Positions 12,074 to 25,599 are shown, counted from the stretch's first letter. The stretch is 64,000 nt of DNA from Xiphias gladius (GCF_016859285.1 NC_053406.1:7805001-7869000); one strand, 5' to 3'. Notes: a model not told the origin generated them from the sequence alone. Program-made: numbers and translations.

Positions 12074-14970
12074 CATATAGTTGAACCTATAGTATTTTAT
12101 CTATGTCAATGCTTTCACAGTTGCTTTTGCTTTTGTCATGATCAGTCAACAGAAAGGGAGGTGTAGGGGCCCTGACCTGACCAAAAAAATCACAGCAGCA
12201 ATCAGTCACTGAGAAGTGTTTACTTTCTACAGCAAGATACTGTATGTGTAATCACGTTTCATAGGAGCAGAGAGCATTAAGCTTTTCAGGGGATTTAAAT
12301 GATTAGTTCTTTTGGCAGCAAAGTTGTAGTAGTGAAATCAGTGACTGTACTGCAATGAAAGCTAGGTGCCTTGCATTTAATGGCACGATTGTAGTGCTGC
12401 CTGGCAGAAACCTTTGGAATTTTATTTTCCCGTAACTCAACATGGTGTAGAGCTTCCTAAATCCATTTACAATCACTGTGTTTACCACTGTGAAGCTTCA
12501 AGAAAGACGAAGTAATGGCAGATGGAGCTATGTTTGGACCCCCCCTGGCCTGTCTGCCTGTTAGGGTTGAGAGAAAGTACTCTGGGGTTGGTTCCCAATC
12601 ATAGGTGATACTGTAGTGCTGATACTGTGGCCTGGAAAGCAAACAGCTGACAAAGACATCCCTGGCATGCAGAGACACGGTGGGAACCATTGTTGTACCG
12701 TGTGGGCAAATACACAACTCCATTGGCTTAGTTCACTCAGGCCTCCTCAATCTAAATGTTTTTCATGACCAAAAAGAAAAGTAAAAAGTGGGTGGACTGG
12801 TATGTTTTATCAATGTGCCATCTGTATGTCTGCATGAGGGCTCTTCAACACCATCAGTGTGTTGACATTACACCAAACTCTGTCCTCTACTGTGACTGCT
12901 GTCTGAGCCCTGGAGGCAGGGCCAGGCGAGCAGGTGCCACCACTGTGAACTTGGCTTGCTGAGAGAGCAACTCAGCTCTCCTTATATGAACATTTGGCTT
13001 CTTTTCTTCTATTACTGGGATGGTTTATAGAAGCAACAAAACTGTTTTCCCAGTAGCAAAGAAGTGGTAAATACAAGCACATTGTGTCTGAAATGAATTC
13101 ATATCATAAATTAACCTTAAAAAAAAAAAAAATCCTTCTCATCTTAAAAGGATTACATAATAGCTTTAAACATCTCTTGCTTAAAAGGGGTGACGCAGAA
13201 ACACCTGAGGCACTGAAGATATGAAAAACAACAGAAAGGCTCATTCTCATGTTACAAAATTTACATTTTCTCAGCTACAGAAGTCAGTGTTTGAACCCTG
13301 TGGTGGTGGGTCTCAGATGGTGGGAATATTACATTTAAAAAAAAAAAAAAAAAAAAAGCACACTTGTTCTCCAGTCAAGGAGGTATTGTTGCCGTCTTTC
13401 AAAGGGGAACCTCAGCTTTGACAAAATAACTGTGCGCCTCCCAGTCTGTCTGAGTGTTGCGCTTTGAAGAGAGCTCAGGTTGCAAACTAGCAAAGTGAAC
13501 CAAGTGAACCAAAGCCTCTGGTTAGCCCTCGAAATTTTAACTTCGCAAATAAGGTTTTCTGTCTGACTCTTACAGCAGGCTCTCATTTGACAACAATCTG
13601 TCACAAAAATTGGTGCATCAGGTAGTAGCCTTACACAGATTTCAGGTAAAGCTAAACAGTGAACTTGTCCACAGTGACAGGATCTGCTATGCATTGCAAA
13701 TATAAAGCTTGTTTAACACAGAGGAGACTCTTTCATGAACAGCAGAGCTCCGACCTTTACGGATGATGAATGATCTACGCTCAGCCCCCCAGCCCACTCT
13801 GTTCTTTGACAGACTGAGAGCTGTGGACTGGAAGATGCTGACCAAGTCTGTGTTATTACATGTAGATAAAGAGCTGACTTGTCACTTGCTTTTGTGGATA
13901 ACAAACAACAAATGATTTTCACCCTGTAAACCAATCATTCAATTTCAGATTAAATTCAGTCAGTATATTCAGCAATAAGTAAGATCACTCTTTTGAGGCA
14001 AGGTCCCCTTTATGTGGAAGCACATCACACTGACTGAAATGTCAACATCTGTTTTGAGAAACCAAGAATTTTTTTTAATTGTCTACATTTCAATGACCCC
14101 GTCAACATCCATACATCTCACCAACTCCAAACCAATCACAGAATTCGACCAGCTCATCCTGTAAAGTCTCATGTGCTGCCACTCCTCACTATCAATTCAA
14201 CCCTAGGTGTTGCTAGCATGTGCTGCAAAACATGCTCTGTTAACCCTCTTCTAAGATGGTGAAAAATGTATTGGCAGAAGAAAAAATTTTTGTTGCAGTA
14301 AAGAAGCAGCATGACGTAAAGTACTGTGGAAATTATAGTACTCGACTGAGTCAAGGCTGTTATGTACACAGCCTTGCATCCATGATTTTCATTCTCATTT
14401 TCTCAAATCCTTAAATTTAATTGAGTTACCCTTTCCCATTAAACGTTTACTTTTGCTGGATATTGTAGAACCATGAAGATATCAGATTTTTTCATGTCGG
14501 TGCTGAAAATTAATTGCAAATGCTTTCAGAAGTTGTGCAAGCTCTTTGTGGAAGTGCATTATCCTTACTTGGGATAGGCATTGAAGATAAGTGCAATTGT
14601 GTGTGAGTAATACAGAGACAGGGAGGGCTGGACTTGACTTCGCTGATTCAGTGCAGCCAACAATAAACAGGTCATTTTTTACAACTCAAACCAATCATCC
14701 AGATGTGTTTTTTCTGGTATAAAAAGCTAGCAAATATCGTGGAGCATATCGCATCTATAGCGGGATGAGTATTGGGTACGTTTCCAGTTCTTGGAAGCAG
14801 CTATTTAAGGATACAGGACATAAACATAAATACATAGAGGCCGTTTTGTAAGCAGGACAAAGTAGAATGGCGGGGACACAGAATCAATACTAATCTCAAA
14901 CGGGCAATAGGGTCAGCTTTTGTCTACACAGTGCTACTCTACATGTCTAATCAACAGTAACAACTAAACT

Positions 14971-16036
14971 CACTAGGAACTCTATTAGGAACACCTGTAC
15001 ACCTGCTTATTCATGCAATTATCCAATCAGCCAATCATGTGGCAGCAGTGTAATGCATAAAACAATGCAGATATAGGTCAGGAGCTTCAATTAATGTTCA
15101 CATCAAACATCAGAAAAATTTGATCTCAGTGACTTCCCACTGTGGCATGATTGTTGGTGCCAGACAGGCTGATTTGAGTATTTCTAAAACTGCTGATCTC
15201 TTGAGGTCAATGGCCAGACTGGTTGGAGATGGCAGAAAGGCTACAGTAACTCACATACCCACTTTACAACTATGGTGAGATGAACAAAATGAACAAAACG
15301 TCCAACCTTGAGGCGGATGGGCTACAACAGCAGAAGACCACATCGGGTTCCACTCCTGTCAGCCAAGATCAGAAATCTGAGGCTGCAGTGGACACAGGCT
15401 CACCAAAACTGGACAGCTGAAGACAGGAAAAACGTAGCCTGTTCTGTTGAATCTTGATTTCTGCTGAGCCACACAGATGGTAGGGTCAGAATTTGCCATC
15501 AACGGACCTAGGACCTAACCCGCCTTGTGTCAACAGTCCAGGCTCGTGGTGGTGGTGTAATGTTGGTGAGGATGTTTTCTTGGCACATTTTGGGCCCTTA
15601 ATGCCAAAAAATCATCGTTTGAACACCACAGCATATCTGAGTATTGTTGCTGATGCTGTGTATCCCTTTATGGCCACAGTTGACGATCTTCTAATTGCTA
15701 CTTCTTGCACAATAATGCACAGCGTCACAAAGCAAAAGTCTCAAACTCCTTTCATGAACATGACAATGAGTTCAGTATACTTCAAGGGCCTCCCCAGTCA
15801 CCAGATCTGAATCCATTAAAACACCTTTAGGATGTGGTAGAATCGGAAATTGGCAGCATTAACGTGCAGCTGACAAATCTGCAGTAACTATGTGATGCAA
15901 TCATGTCCACATGGAGCAGAATCTTGAAAGAAATATTTCCAACATCTTGTTGAATCCATGCCATGAAGAACTGGGGCTGTTCTGAGAGCAAAGGGAGGCC
16001 CTACCCAGTATTAGTATGGTGTTCCTTGATGAGTGT
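14971..16036 (+). mobile_element. Degenerate Tc1/mariner-type DNA transposon
   Basis: The element is bounded by imperfect inverted ends: CACTAGGAACTC...AGGAACACC at 14971-14995, and GGTGTTCCTTGATGAGTG at 16018-16035. Between them the sequence follows a Tc1-like transposase gene common in fish, including the regions for the helix-turn-helix, the first catalytic block and the SPDLNP-type block (CACCAGATCTGAATCCATT near 15799). The frame is broken by indels and stops. About 150-200 bases seem to be missing after position 15220, where the DNA-binding domain should continue. The first catalytic Asp position reads Val. It is a dead copy inserted in gdpd5 intron 1. Confidence 0.85.
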
Positions 16037-17483
16037 ACATTTCAATTAGCAGTAATATGAATGAAACTTGAAAGCAAGAAAGAAATGGTTTAAAATGTCT
16101 AAAACAGAACATATATTCAGTGGAGAAATGCCTCTACAAGATTGTGTGTGTAAAAGAGTAGGTAACCAGTAAGTGGATTATTGCTGTGAATTTAGCAAAC
16201 CACATTCACATCTCCCTTTATTCTAAACTTTTTCTCTTAAAATAACATTTCTAAATCAAGGGAGATCTTCAAAGTACTTCTAAAACAAACCCAAACCTTT
16301 CTAGCATGGTTGTCCATTCTTTGAATTCACACCTCACCCATATCCCACTCTTGTCCAAGCAAATTTGAAGAACTGTATAAATGTACAGTAAACTGTATGT
16401 TATGTCAGCATTTTTCCAGAGAACCTCAAAATGTCAACTATCATATCTATCATATTTTTTTCAAAGTTTCTCAGCTGAAACAGGAGCAGGCTGAATATCA
16501 AGAGTAATATTTATTTTCCTACGTGCCGTTCAATATGACTTTCAGTGTCATGACCTGAAAACATTTTCATAGTGCTGGGTGCGCTCGAGACATGAGGCCC
16601 TCTTACTATATAGCAACATATAAAAGTACTGTATTGTAAAGCCAAAAAAACAAAAAAAAAAACAAACAAATTTAGCCCGCTGCACCCAAAAGCCCTTCAA
16701 TCCCTTAATAGATGTTGTAAAAAAAATGATAAAAAGAGAAAAGCTTTGCAGTTTAATTTCTCAAGTAGTCCTGAGTCACTTGTCTGTTGAAACTCTTGAC
16801 TAAACAGGTTCTAATCTCTTAAAGTAATTATTAACATGCCAGTGGGATGTAAATAAATGTCATTTTTCAACTGGAGCTCAGAACAAAAACAAATAAGTGT
16901 TATCTGTTTTTACTGGGGGTGTAGCAGTGACAGATGGGGAAGTGTTAAAACTGTCAAGAAGGATGTAATGGTTAGACACACTGGACCAAATGGGTCCTCT
17001 CCAACAGCCAAAGCCTTAAAATGATCAAAACCTACATGACATGAAAGTAATAAGTGAATGTGCACACCATAAAATCTTTCTTGGAAAGCTAATGCACCAG
17101 CAACATCCAAAAGGCAGGCAATCTTTATCCACAAAAACGAAAAAAAAAAAAAAATCATGGCGTCATGAATTATGAAAGTATGTGGCAAGAGGGCTGCAAA
17201 CGAGTAAACACAAACGCATGTACAGTAAATATGAATGGATGAATGAACAAACAGCCTCTGTAGCTTTACTCGCACAATACAGCTTTACATTGCATTCATT
17301 TTTTGTGACAGATATAAATTGAGGATCGTAAACTCAGGTGAAAGAATCAGTCAATAGTTCAAAAGGGAAAACCTGGTTCACACGGGATAAAACATGGGCG
17401 TGTCCCATGTCTATGGGTGCACATGAGACCACCAGTGAGCAGTAGAACAAGTACTTAGCTTAAAGCCTGAAATCGGTAAGACA

Positions 17484-17535
17484 AAATAATAATAATTATA
17501 ATATTAATAAATAATAATAATGACAATAATAATAA
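17484..17535. repeat. AATAAT-type simple repeat
   Basis: Low-complexity AAT/ATAAT units with little interruption, about 270 bases from the inferred gdpd5 untranslated exon. Confidence 0.8.
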
Positions 17536-17800
17536 TACAGGAAAGAAAGACCTCAATCCTGAGAACTTGTGAGGGATACTATTTTGCTTGCATTTGACTG
17601 TAGGTACATTACACGCATGTTAGCTAATGCTACCATAGTTACAATTCTCATTACAGAGAGCCACAAACAATTTTTAAACATATGGCATTGAGATATGCAA
17701 CCACAAAAATGTTGAAATGAAAAAAAATATAGGTATCCACAAACGCCATAATAAAAACGTGATGGACATGTCAAAAAAACCCACAACGTTACACACTCAC

Positions 17801-18000
17801 CTGTCTGGTGGCTGCTACCACTTTTCTGTGATTTCAGAGGTAGCTCAGGAGGTCCGCGGTAAAGTACAGGCTTTTGGTTTTCTTTCTCCCCGACGAGGAG
17901 CCCCCGAGATTCAAACGGGGACAACCCGTGTCAAAAGTAACGTGCGAGAGGTGAGTGGCACACCGGTAAATGCTGACAAAGCCGAAGTTTTACACTGAAA
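17801..18000 (-). other. gdpd5: Inferred gdpd5 5' untranslated exon 1
   Basis: On the minus strand a strong donor (CCAGACAG followed by GTGAGTGTG) places an exon end at 17801, inside a CpG-rich stretch. It is the best candidate to pair with the acceptor at 2186 in front of the gdpd5 start codon. A 42-residue open frame crosses this exon on the minus strand but resembles nothing I know and need not be translated. The 5' boundary is not visible in the sequence; 18000 is only a placeholder. Confidence 0.45.
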
Positions 18001-18400
18001 ACAAAGGAGAAAGGAGCCGGGTGAGTACGGACGGTGTCAGTGGCTTCGGTCTAGCTAAAAGAAGTGCCGTCTGCTCGTCCCAGACTATGCGTCCAGTGGG
18101 TTTTTTTTTTTTTTTGCTTGTTTGTTTTTTTGTCCTCTCTGTAGGTACAGCGCGCCGCCTTGTCTCTTTGCGAGCAGCGACACATAGACACACCGGTAGA
18201 GTATTTCAACGTACTGAACGGTGGGCGGAGTGAGTGTGGGTCCTTTTATCTCCAGCCCTCCAGTTCAGCGAAAGAGCGTCACCAAGCCTACTTTCATCCC
18301 GGTCTCCGCCTTCAGGTCACATCGTTGGCCGGACTGCTTCGCCTTTGCTACCCCTTCGCGCCGTTTTACAAAAACGGCAGCTCCCAAAATTAAAACAAAT
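17850..18400. promoter_or_regulatory. CpG-rich promoter region of gdpd5, possibly bidirectional
   Basis: CpG dinucleotides are frequent here and rare in the flanks. A GGGCGG (Sp1-type) box sits near 18224, and no TATA box is obvious. The minus-strand donor at 17801 fits gdpd5. Two strong plus-strand donors also lie here (GAGAG/GTGAGT near 17951 and GAGCCGG/GTGAGTACGG near 18020), which would fit a divergent transcript. Confidence 0.55.
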
Positions 18401-21400
18401 TGAAGGACATTTGAGGGTTTTCGAAATTACTTGCCATTATTCCCTGCCACTATTAGCACTGTGTAGTGAGAGATACCGTGGCCACTAAACCAAACTAGCA
18501 TCATCGGTTTTCCCCTAGTCGGCAGTTCGTTCGAATGCAGAAAATCCGATGTGACGTGAACGCAACAGCATGTAAATATAATCATTTAAAGAATACGTTC
18601 ACTATTTTTCAAAGTCTGTCTTAAAACAACAGTCAAGTTCCAACTTTACTTGTCAGACTAGGACCGCCAAAGTCTCAAAATAGCCTCAGATAAACTTTTG
18701 AATACATTTTTACACAGTATTGAGACTGTGAATCCCCCCCATCATTTACACTGAAAGTACATTAGGAAGTGAACATGTCTAGTGTGAACAAAGTGTGTTC
18801 ATATGGGCCCCTGACAGACTTAAAAAAATGTGAGGCTACCCTTTAAGCCAAAAGGGTATTTCATCAATCTGCTTAATTTCCTAACAGCGTACAGCATTTG
18901 CTGATATTGAGAGATAATGACCAAAATTAAGTCTTTATCATTAACGTGCGACAGAGAGTAAAGGTCACTTGGATGATATTTTGGTTACTTGATACACACC
19001 GTCAGAGCAGGTTTTATGTCAATCAAACCTACCTTTTTCAATCACTGTTTTTTAATCTTTTTGAAAATGAAAATGAAGAAGGGCTTTCTTTTTAGTCAGA
19101 CTACTCATTTGCGTGGCATGTTTTTATTATCCTTATTTTATGTGATTGATATCCACTTTGATAAGTGGTGAGGTCTACTTTCTGGGATCACTGGAGACCA
19201 CTGCATCTGGGGAAAAAAAAAATCAAAACTGGTCAAATAAGTCTCATTAATCCACCAGACAAATCAAAGTAAACAATCACACCAACAAAAGGGTCACTGG
19301 CCTTTTGTGCACTCAGTGTTTTCAGTATTTACAATGTGAGAACCTGCACACATTAATGTGCATTTATTATATACAGTACTGAGTGATATTTAGTTTACTG
19401 TTTGTTTTGTGAGTTTCAGTTTAGGATCAGTTGGATTAGTTGCTGTTATGTTTCTGGTCACCAAAGCAACAGAGACAAAATCCAGTATTTATTGTACCAG
19501 AGAGCAGAGTGAAAACTATTCACACTGCGATGATCTTAGACAATGACAGGTGGTCAGTGGGTCTCTGGTGTGTGAAGTGACTTATCAAGGGATACAGATA
19601 CAGTGTTTGAGCCTTCAACCACTTCAGATCAGCTGCATTTAATGGGTTAGCCTGAACTATGAACATGTCAAGTGGAGGAGGAGTTGTATTTAAAAGAAGT
19701 ATGGTTCAGATTTATCACCAAGGAAACAGGCAGTGCAGTGATGTTGCCAGATACATTAGCATCATTCTGATGGAAATGAAGAGCTTGTGTATGTTGTCTT
19801 GCAAGATTTCTTGCACAAAACTGTATTTAGATCAAACAGCACTTTAAATATCTGGCATTTATACAAGTCAAATAGATGGTGAGATATATATCACCACCCT
19901 CACATCCATGTGGCGACTCATACAGACACACAGAGACACAGACACACACACACACCGTGTGCATCTATGGGTAGGGAAGCAAGGGAAATGTTCCTCTCAG
20001 GATGATTTCCTGTGGCTTATCCCTGTTTGATGTGGCTGACCTGGGCTTCCCTGCTCCTCTCTCCACAGGTTGGCTTTAGTCAGCAGCTCCAGCTGCTTAG
20101 CTGTGTTTTGAACTCCACCCATTATAAAATGCCAACCAGCATCCAACAGGCAGGAACGGGAAGGACTCCTGGCAGGGGTCTCCTGTGCAGGTGGTGTTGC
20201 GTAATGCAGCAGGGTCAAGTGAAGAGATTGTGACTGATATTGTCTAAAAGGAGACAGAATTTGACTAAAGCAGGGAGAAGGGGAACAAAGAGTCAGACTG
20301 TATCGTCTAAATGCCAATACAACAGCTTGTTCTGACTTTGAAGGTCTGCTGGAATTTCACAGTAGGGTACAATCTTCAGAGGCCTCACGTCAACTCTGGA
20401 GAGGAATTTAAACAGCTCTGAATTTGTATAATACTTATAGATCTCTTCAGAGATTTGGTATGAAAATTATTGCATGGATCTGAAACAGTTTATCAGATAT
20501 ATGTAACAACTATCCCTAAGTTAGAAGCCAGAGAGTGAATGCTGTGTTTCGTGATGTCGGGAGCCAGCAATGGCCCTTTGGATGTTTGAGTTTTTGGATT
20601 TCATTTTCCTTTAATTTTGCCACGGTGAAATCATGAAACCAGAAAAAAATATATAACCTATAAGAGAAGGTGGTAGTCACTGTGTCCAGAGCTTCTCTTA
20701 TTGCCGATCACCAGAGCAGCTTAACTTGTTTTCGAATAATGTTTTAGATTTGCCGAAAATGCATATAACTTTATGATGTTTGCATGTTTGTAATCACAAA
20801 TTTAATGATGTCTGAGGTGAGTTTGTCTTTGAGGATACTGGCTTGAAAAGCTGTCTCTGGCATAGTGGTGGTAATTCATTTGGTTGCTTTTCACTCCATC
20901 TAGTGGTTGTTAGTCCACAATACAATAGCATGCAGTGTTTATGTCGTAAGAGTAGTGCTTGGCCAACAATTAAAATTATTGCTACTGCATCTTCTAATAT
21001 AGTAGACATTCAGTGTTTATATCCAAGATATTAGGCTTCACTAAAAACACACACAATTTGGTGGATGTGTTTGGTCTTTGTGCCAAACTCTTCTTATTTA
21101 ATCTTTTTTTTGGTCAAAATATATATTAAAAAACTTGAAATAGCCTGTCTGTATTTTAAGATGAAACCTGATAAAAGAAGTATAAATTAAAAACACCGCT
21201 AGAGTATCAGAAAGAATACAGAATTGAACAGAACCTTAATTGAGGCTTCAATTACTGTGACGGAAACTTTGGTGGCCTTGGGGGAATCTTTCAAACTTTT
21301 ACCACCAGGGGGCATGTTCTTTCTATGTTAAAACCATTACAAAGATTCACCTTGACACGTTGTCATCACACTACAGCCACAGCTCACAAGTTACTGGTCC

Positions 21401-21649
21401 AATATAGACCTTTTGACATTCTTCACAAGTGACAAAAATGATCTTCAAATGTTTCTTTTTTTTCTGAAATATGCAAGTACACTTTGTTCTTTTGCTCAAC
21501 AAAGGGTTTCAACATCAAAGGATATGGGCTAAGGTATTGCATAAGATCGCTGGAATATCATTGAGTTACCCAGAAAATTGAATAAATTAGACATTTAAAA
21601 TCAAATTAAATCAGGCAGGTGGGTTTCAAATGTTGGAGTAACTTAATCA

Positions 21650-21920
21650 ACTAGAGGGACACTCAGAGAGCGCAGACCTCCGTCAACACCAATGTCAAAC
21701 AACATACACCAGACTTCAGAGAAAAAGGCACAAATTCATAGTAAATGATCTGGATCTGCCTGAAAATGTTATGGGTTCTTCCCTGGTCCATGCCAGGGAT
21801 CCCCATCCCTCCACCAAGATTGGTGCAAATCGGTTAGGTAGTTTTTCTGTAATCCTGCTGTAAAATTAACCAACAAAGAGACACGGATGAAAAACATAAC
21901 CTCCTTGGCGGAGGTAATTA
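21650..21920 (+). repeat. Dispersed teleost repeat, 3' part
   Basis: Phrases such as 'gggttcttccctggtccatg', 'catccctccaccaag' and the terminal 'aacctccttggcggaggtaa' are familiar from very common fish interspersed repeats. The terminal CCTCCTTGGCGGAGG is itself a short hairpin. Family name not assigned. Confidence 0.6.
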
Positions 21921-23630
21921 TTGATAAACTTAAAGATGAGACTGTTAATTGACCTTTCACCACAAATCTGCTGAGAAATGGGTTGTGCAGTACTTTTGTA
22001 GGGGAAAGTATGTGTCAGGGCTTGTAGTGTATATCAAAAAATTCCAAAAGACATGGCTCTTGTATATCAACAGTTGTTTAATGCTTTTGCTACACATTTC
22101 ATGTCTTCCAAGTTATCTATAATCACCTCAATAACATTTTTTATTTCAACTACCAGACTTAGTCTATTTTAATAGAGATAGCAAATGTTCTTAACTTGCA
22201 GGTTAATATAAAATTCATTAAAATAACTACCCATAAAACATTATACCCTAATAGGCATCTAGTTTACTGCTACCACATTATAATTTATGTCTGGTTTAGA
22301 TTGACAATGCACATAGACAGATTACAAACTGTGTATGATTCAGTAGCTCTGTGCACTCATAGACACAAAACTTCAGAAGGTTACATCACATAGCAGAGCT
22401 GACACATTTCTCAGGTCTTGCGTCATTGTCTTCTTGGCAGCTGTGCTCTACCTCCTTCGGTGAAGTCTCTGTGTTCAACATTGCCTCAGCATGGAGGAGT
22501 GGCTTTAGCAGTTTCTGACAGAATACAACCAGCTCTGATAAATACAGTATACTGTATATCACCTATCAAAGTGTTAAGATTCTTTTAGAAACCTATTCTG
22601 TGTATGACAGAAAGCTTGTTTTTCTCACGATAAAAATATTTGGTTTTTAGTCCTTCTTGAGTCCTTCAAACTGTTTCAGATGCACCCGGAATGAGTCTAT
22701 AGCATTTGAATCTGTAAACAATATTGGCCATGTGTAAAATATATTAAGAGGAAGCCTAACACTGATGCATCTGGAAGAGATAAGCAGGAAGAGAGGTGTT
22801 TAGAAAACCCCTCAACAGCTGCAACAGGCTGCCAAATTCCTGTTAATCTTTTTGGTTGCAGAACTAACACAGATGGTGGGACAGGAGAGAGACTGAACTC
22901 CTCTGTTTATTGACTACCCCCTATAGTTCTGTGTTGTTCTACTGTAGCAACTTTAACTTCAATGCAACTGCATGAACAACTGTTTGAATTTGATTTGTTG
23001 CTTTCCATTCTTTACCAAATGTACCACATAAATATTAACGACTCACAGTTAAAAGTTAAAATAATAATGATTTCCTTACATTTTCCAGTCAATACTTCTA
23101 AATCATTCTTTGATGATCCTCCTTGTTAAAATGTTGGTATTCTGTCAACAGTTATCATGATCTATCACTTAAATCCAAATGTATAGATTACAAATTAACT
23201 TAAATTTAAGGAGGTAAACCAGAAAGCAAAAACCTTGGTGTTAGATTATCTTTTAGGAACATTAGGAGAGACTCAATGGAGGATGCAGCTGACCAAGACT
23301 GGTTCTTAGGTTAGTGTAATGACGTCGTAGATGTTGAATGGACTCGTGTCCTCAAATAGTATTTCGTTGCTGCAGTTATGTAAGAGTTGTTCCGCCCTCT
23401 GAGGTCTGCTGTTACTGCTCTCATATCAGATTCTGTAGTAGAGAAAACGTGACAGACATTTGCTTGTTGAAATGTTGCATCATTTATTGTCTTACCTTTA
23501 GCTCTTACATTCCTCCCCACCATATTTTAAAAATGAAAGTATTACAATATTTAAACTGTGAGTGTGTGGTGGTTCAGAAAAGTGCTGGAAGCTTCTTTAT
23601 GCCCACAGAGACATGGACACATGGTATATA

Positions 23631-24480
23631 CAGGCGGGTGACAAATTAAAGGAAAAACCAACATAAAATGTCTTAGTAAGATGTTGCTGCCAGAACAGCT
23701 TCAGTGCACTTTGGCATTGATTCTTCAAGTCTCTGGACCTCTACTGGAGGGATGAACACCATTCTTCCAAAAGATATTCCCTCATTTAGTGTTTTTGAGG
23801 GAGGTGGAGAGCGCTGTGTAACACATCGCTCCAAAATCTCCCATAGGAGACAGAACAATGTATTGATTTACAGTGACCCTTCCCTCTAACGGGACAAGTG
23901 GACCCAACCCATGCCGGAAAAATTCCCTCCACAGCATAACAGAGCCACCGGATCCCCTCACTGTTGGGGTCAAGCATTCAGGCCTGCACCGTTCTCTAGG
24001 TGTACGCCACACATGCACTCGCCCACTTGTCGAGAATATGGTGAAGGATGACTCGTTTGACCATATCATGTTTTTCCAGATCTCTGTAGACCAGTGCCTG
24101 TGCTTTTTGCACCACTGAACTCTCAAATGTGCACTCATCTTTGTAATGAGGGGTTTATGAACTACCCCCCTACTATAATATATCTCTCTATGTAAATGTC
24201 AACAGACTGTTCTTGCTGACACAGGCTGATCACATCCTACACTGACGTTCACAGTCACCTGAGGAAGAGTTAGTCTTCTGTTTTTCCTTACATTTCGCAC
24301 TAATGCAGGAGCATCATGGTCATCGAATGTACGGTGTCGACCACAGTTTCCGTCTCAGTCTACTGATGTCTTTCCAGTAGATCTAAATGCAGATGTCACT
24401 TTAGTCAGTGTTCCTGTTGAAACACTAGCCAGTTGAGCAGTCTTTGTGACCGAAGCTTTGTCATCCGTCTGTATTTAGAC
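23631..24480 (-). mobile_element. Tc1-like transposon fossil, transposase on minus strand
   Basis: The left end CAGGCGGGTGACAAATTAAA follows a TATATA target. On the minus strand a broken Tc1-type transposase is readable. Remnants of a helix-turn-helix region lie near 24400-24470, then the first catalytic block with WSNES (Asp replaced by Asn), GRVHVWR, and GGSVMLW, up to VNQYIV. The frame then jumps directly to the C-terminal MGDFG block. The segment that should hold the second catalytic Asp and the SPDLNP motif is deleted. The other inverted end was not found, so the right limit is approximate. Confidence 0.82.
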
Positions 24481-25599
24481 AGTGTATATAGGTAGCACAC
24501 AGGGTGTGTGATATTGGATGACCCCTCTGGTTCTCTTATATTTCCTAAAAGAAACAAAGAATTAACATATTGTTCTGCTTTTAGCAAAAACACCTTTGTG
24601 GACTATTCTTGCATGTAATGGTGTCTTTTCTGTAAAGCACGCATGACAATGCAGTATCTCATGGCAAATTGTGGATTTGCCAGGAGACAATCTACTGTTA
24701 AAAACTAATGACCCATTTATCGTAACTATATACGGTCTTTTGTCATGTTTCCTGCCCATGAGTTTCCCTTTCTTACCACATCTTATGTCTGTGCCTTTGC
24801 ACTACAACAGGTAGACCATGAAAGAACTGCTTTTTAAATTAAGACTACATGTGTTAGGAGATTGGCCCAGACTTGTTTGACCCAGAAATTGCCCCCACCA
24901 TACACAGGCTGAGGAATTTGACAAAGTCAAAATTTTTAGGTGGTGTTACTGTCCCCAGCATGTGGATTATGTGATATCTGAATTTTTAATTATTCTGTAA
25001 AATACTAGTGACCTTGCCTGGTATATGGAGTTAGGATTTGGAGATTGTTTTCCTTAAACTTTCATAGATCTTTCTGGATCCCTCCCCCAACCAGTCACTG
25101 AAACAAAAGGCAAGTAACTCTTCAGTTGGCATGTCAGGACACTTTGCTGAGAGCTGCAAAAGAGGAGGAGTTTGGGGCTTAAGAGACTGAAGGAATTCAT
25201 CTGGTTGTATGTATGTAACAGTATGTGTTAAACACCATGATCAATATTTTATACTGTGCGTAATATAGAGTGATAGATACAGCGGTTATGATTTTTGCAA
25301 ATTTTTAATTTATATATGTAGATTCTATACAAAGATCATATAGAAAAAGTTAACGTGGCTAACATTGTTCATCTTTGACATCATAATACAACCTTTAATA
25401 TCAATTTGATGTTTTAAAGTAAAGACTGAAAAGGTTTACATACATTATATTTGCAACTTATTTTAAAATGTTCTTCAACAAATGAAGAAAGGAGATCCTG
25501 GTCAGGACACAGCAGTTTTTATGACAGTGGTCCTCCATAACACCCCCGTCCTTCAACCACCCAGCAGTCAGCAGCTGAGTTGGACAGACGTGGCACTGT

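Larger units (their letters stand above)
2187..17800 (-). other. gdpd5 intron 1 (about 15.6 kb)
   Basis: The space between the acceptor at 2186 and the inferred untranslated exon ending at 17801. I found no protein-coding exon in it. It holds A/T tracts (2200-2219, 2723-2740, 12041-12070, 13338-13357), an ATTA/AATA-rich stretch near 6255-6287, two decayed SINEs, a dispersed repeat near 11.1-11.36 kb and a Tc1-like fossil at 15-16 kb. A possible additional untranslated exon cannot be excluded. Open frames such as 5577-5924 (+) look like chance: no domain, no splice context and ordinary intronic composition. Confidence 0.6.

Noticed and set aside
17553..17924. 123-codon open frame on the minus strand beginning MSPFESRGLLVG
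   Set aside because: It runs through the strong donor at 17801 into intron. The part before the donor resembles no known protein and fits a 5' untranslated exon.
18160..18488. Overlapping plus-strand open frames in the CpG-rich promoter
   Set aside because: GC-rich promoter sequence has few stops. The three frames overlap and none has a domain.
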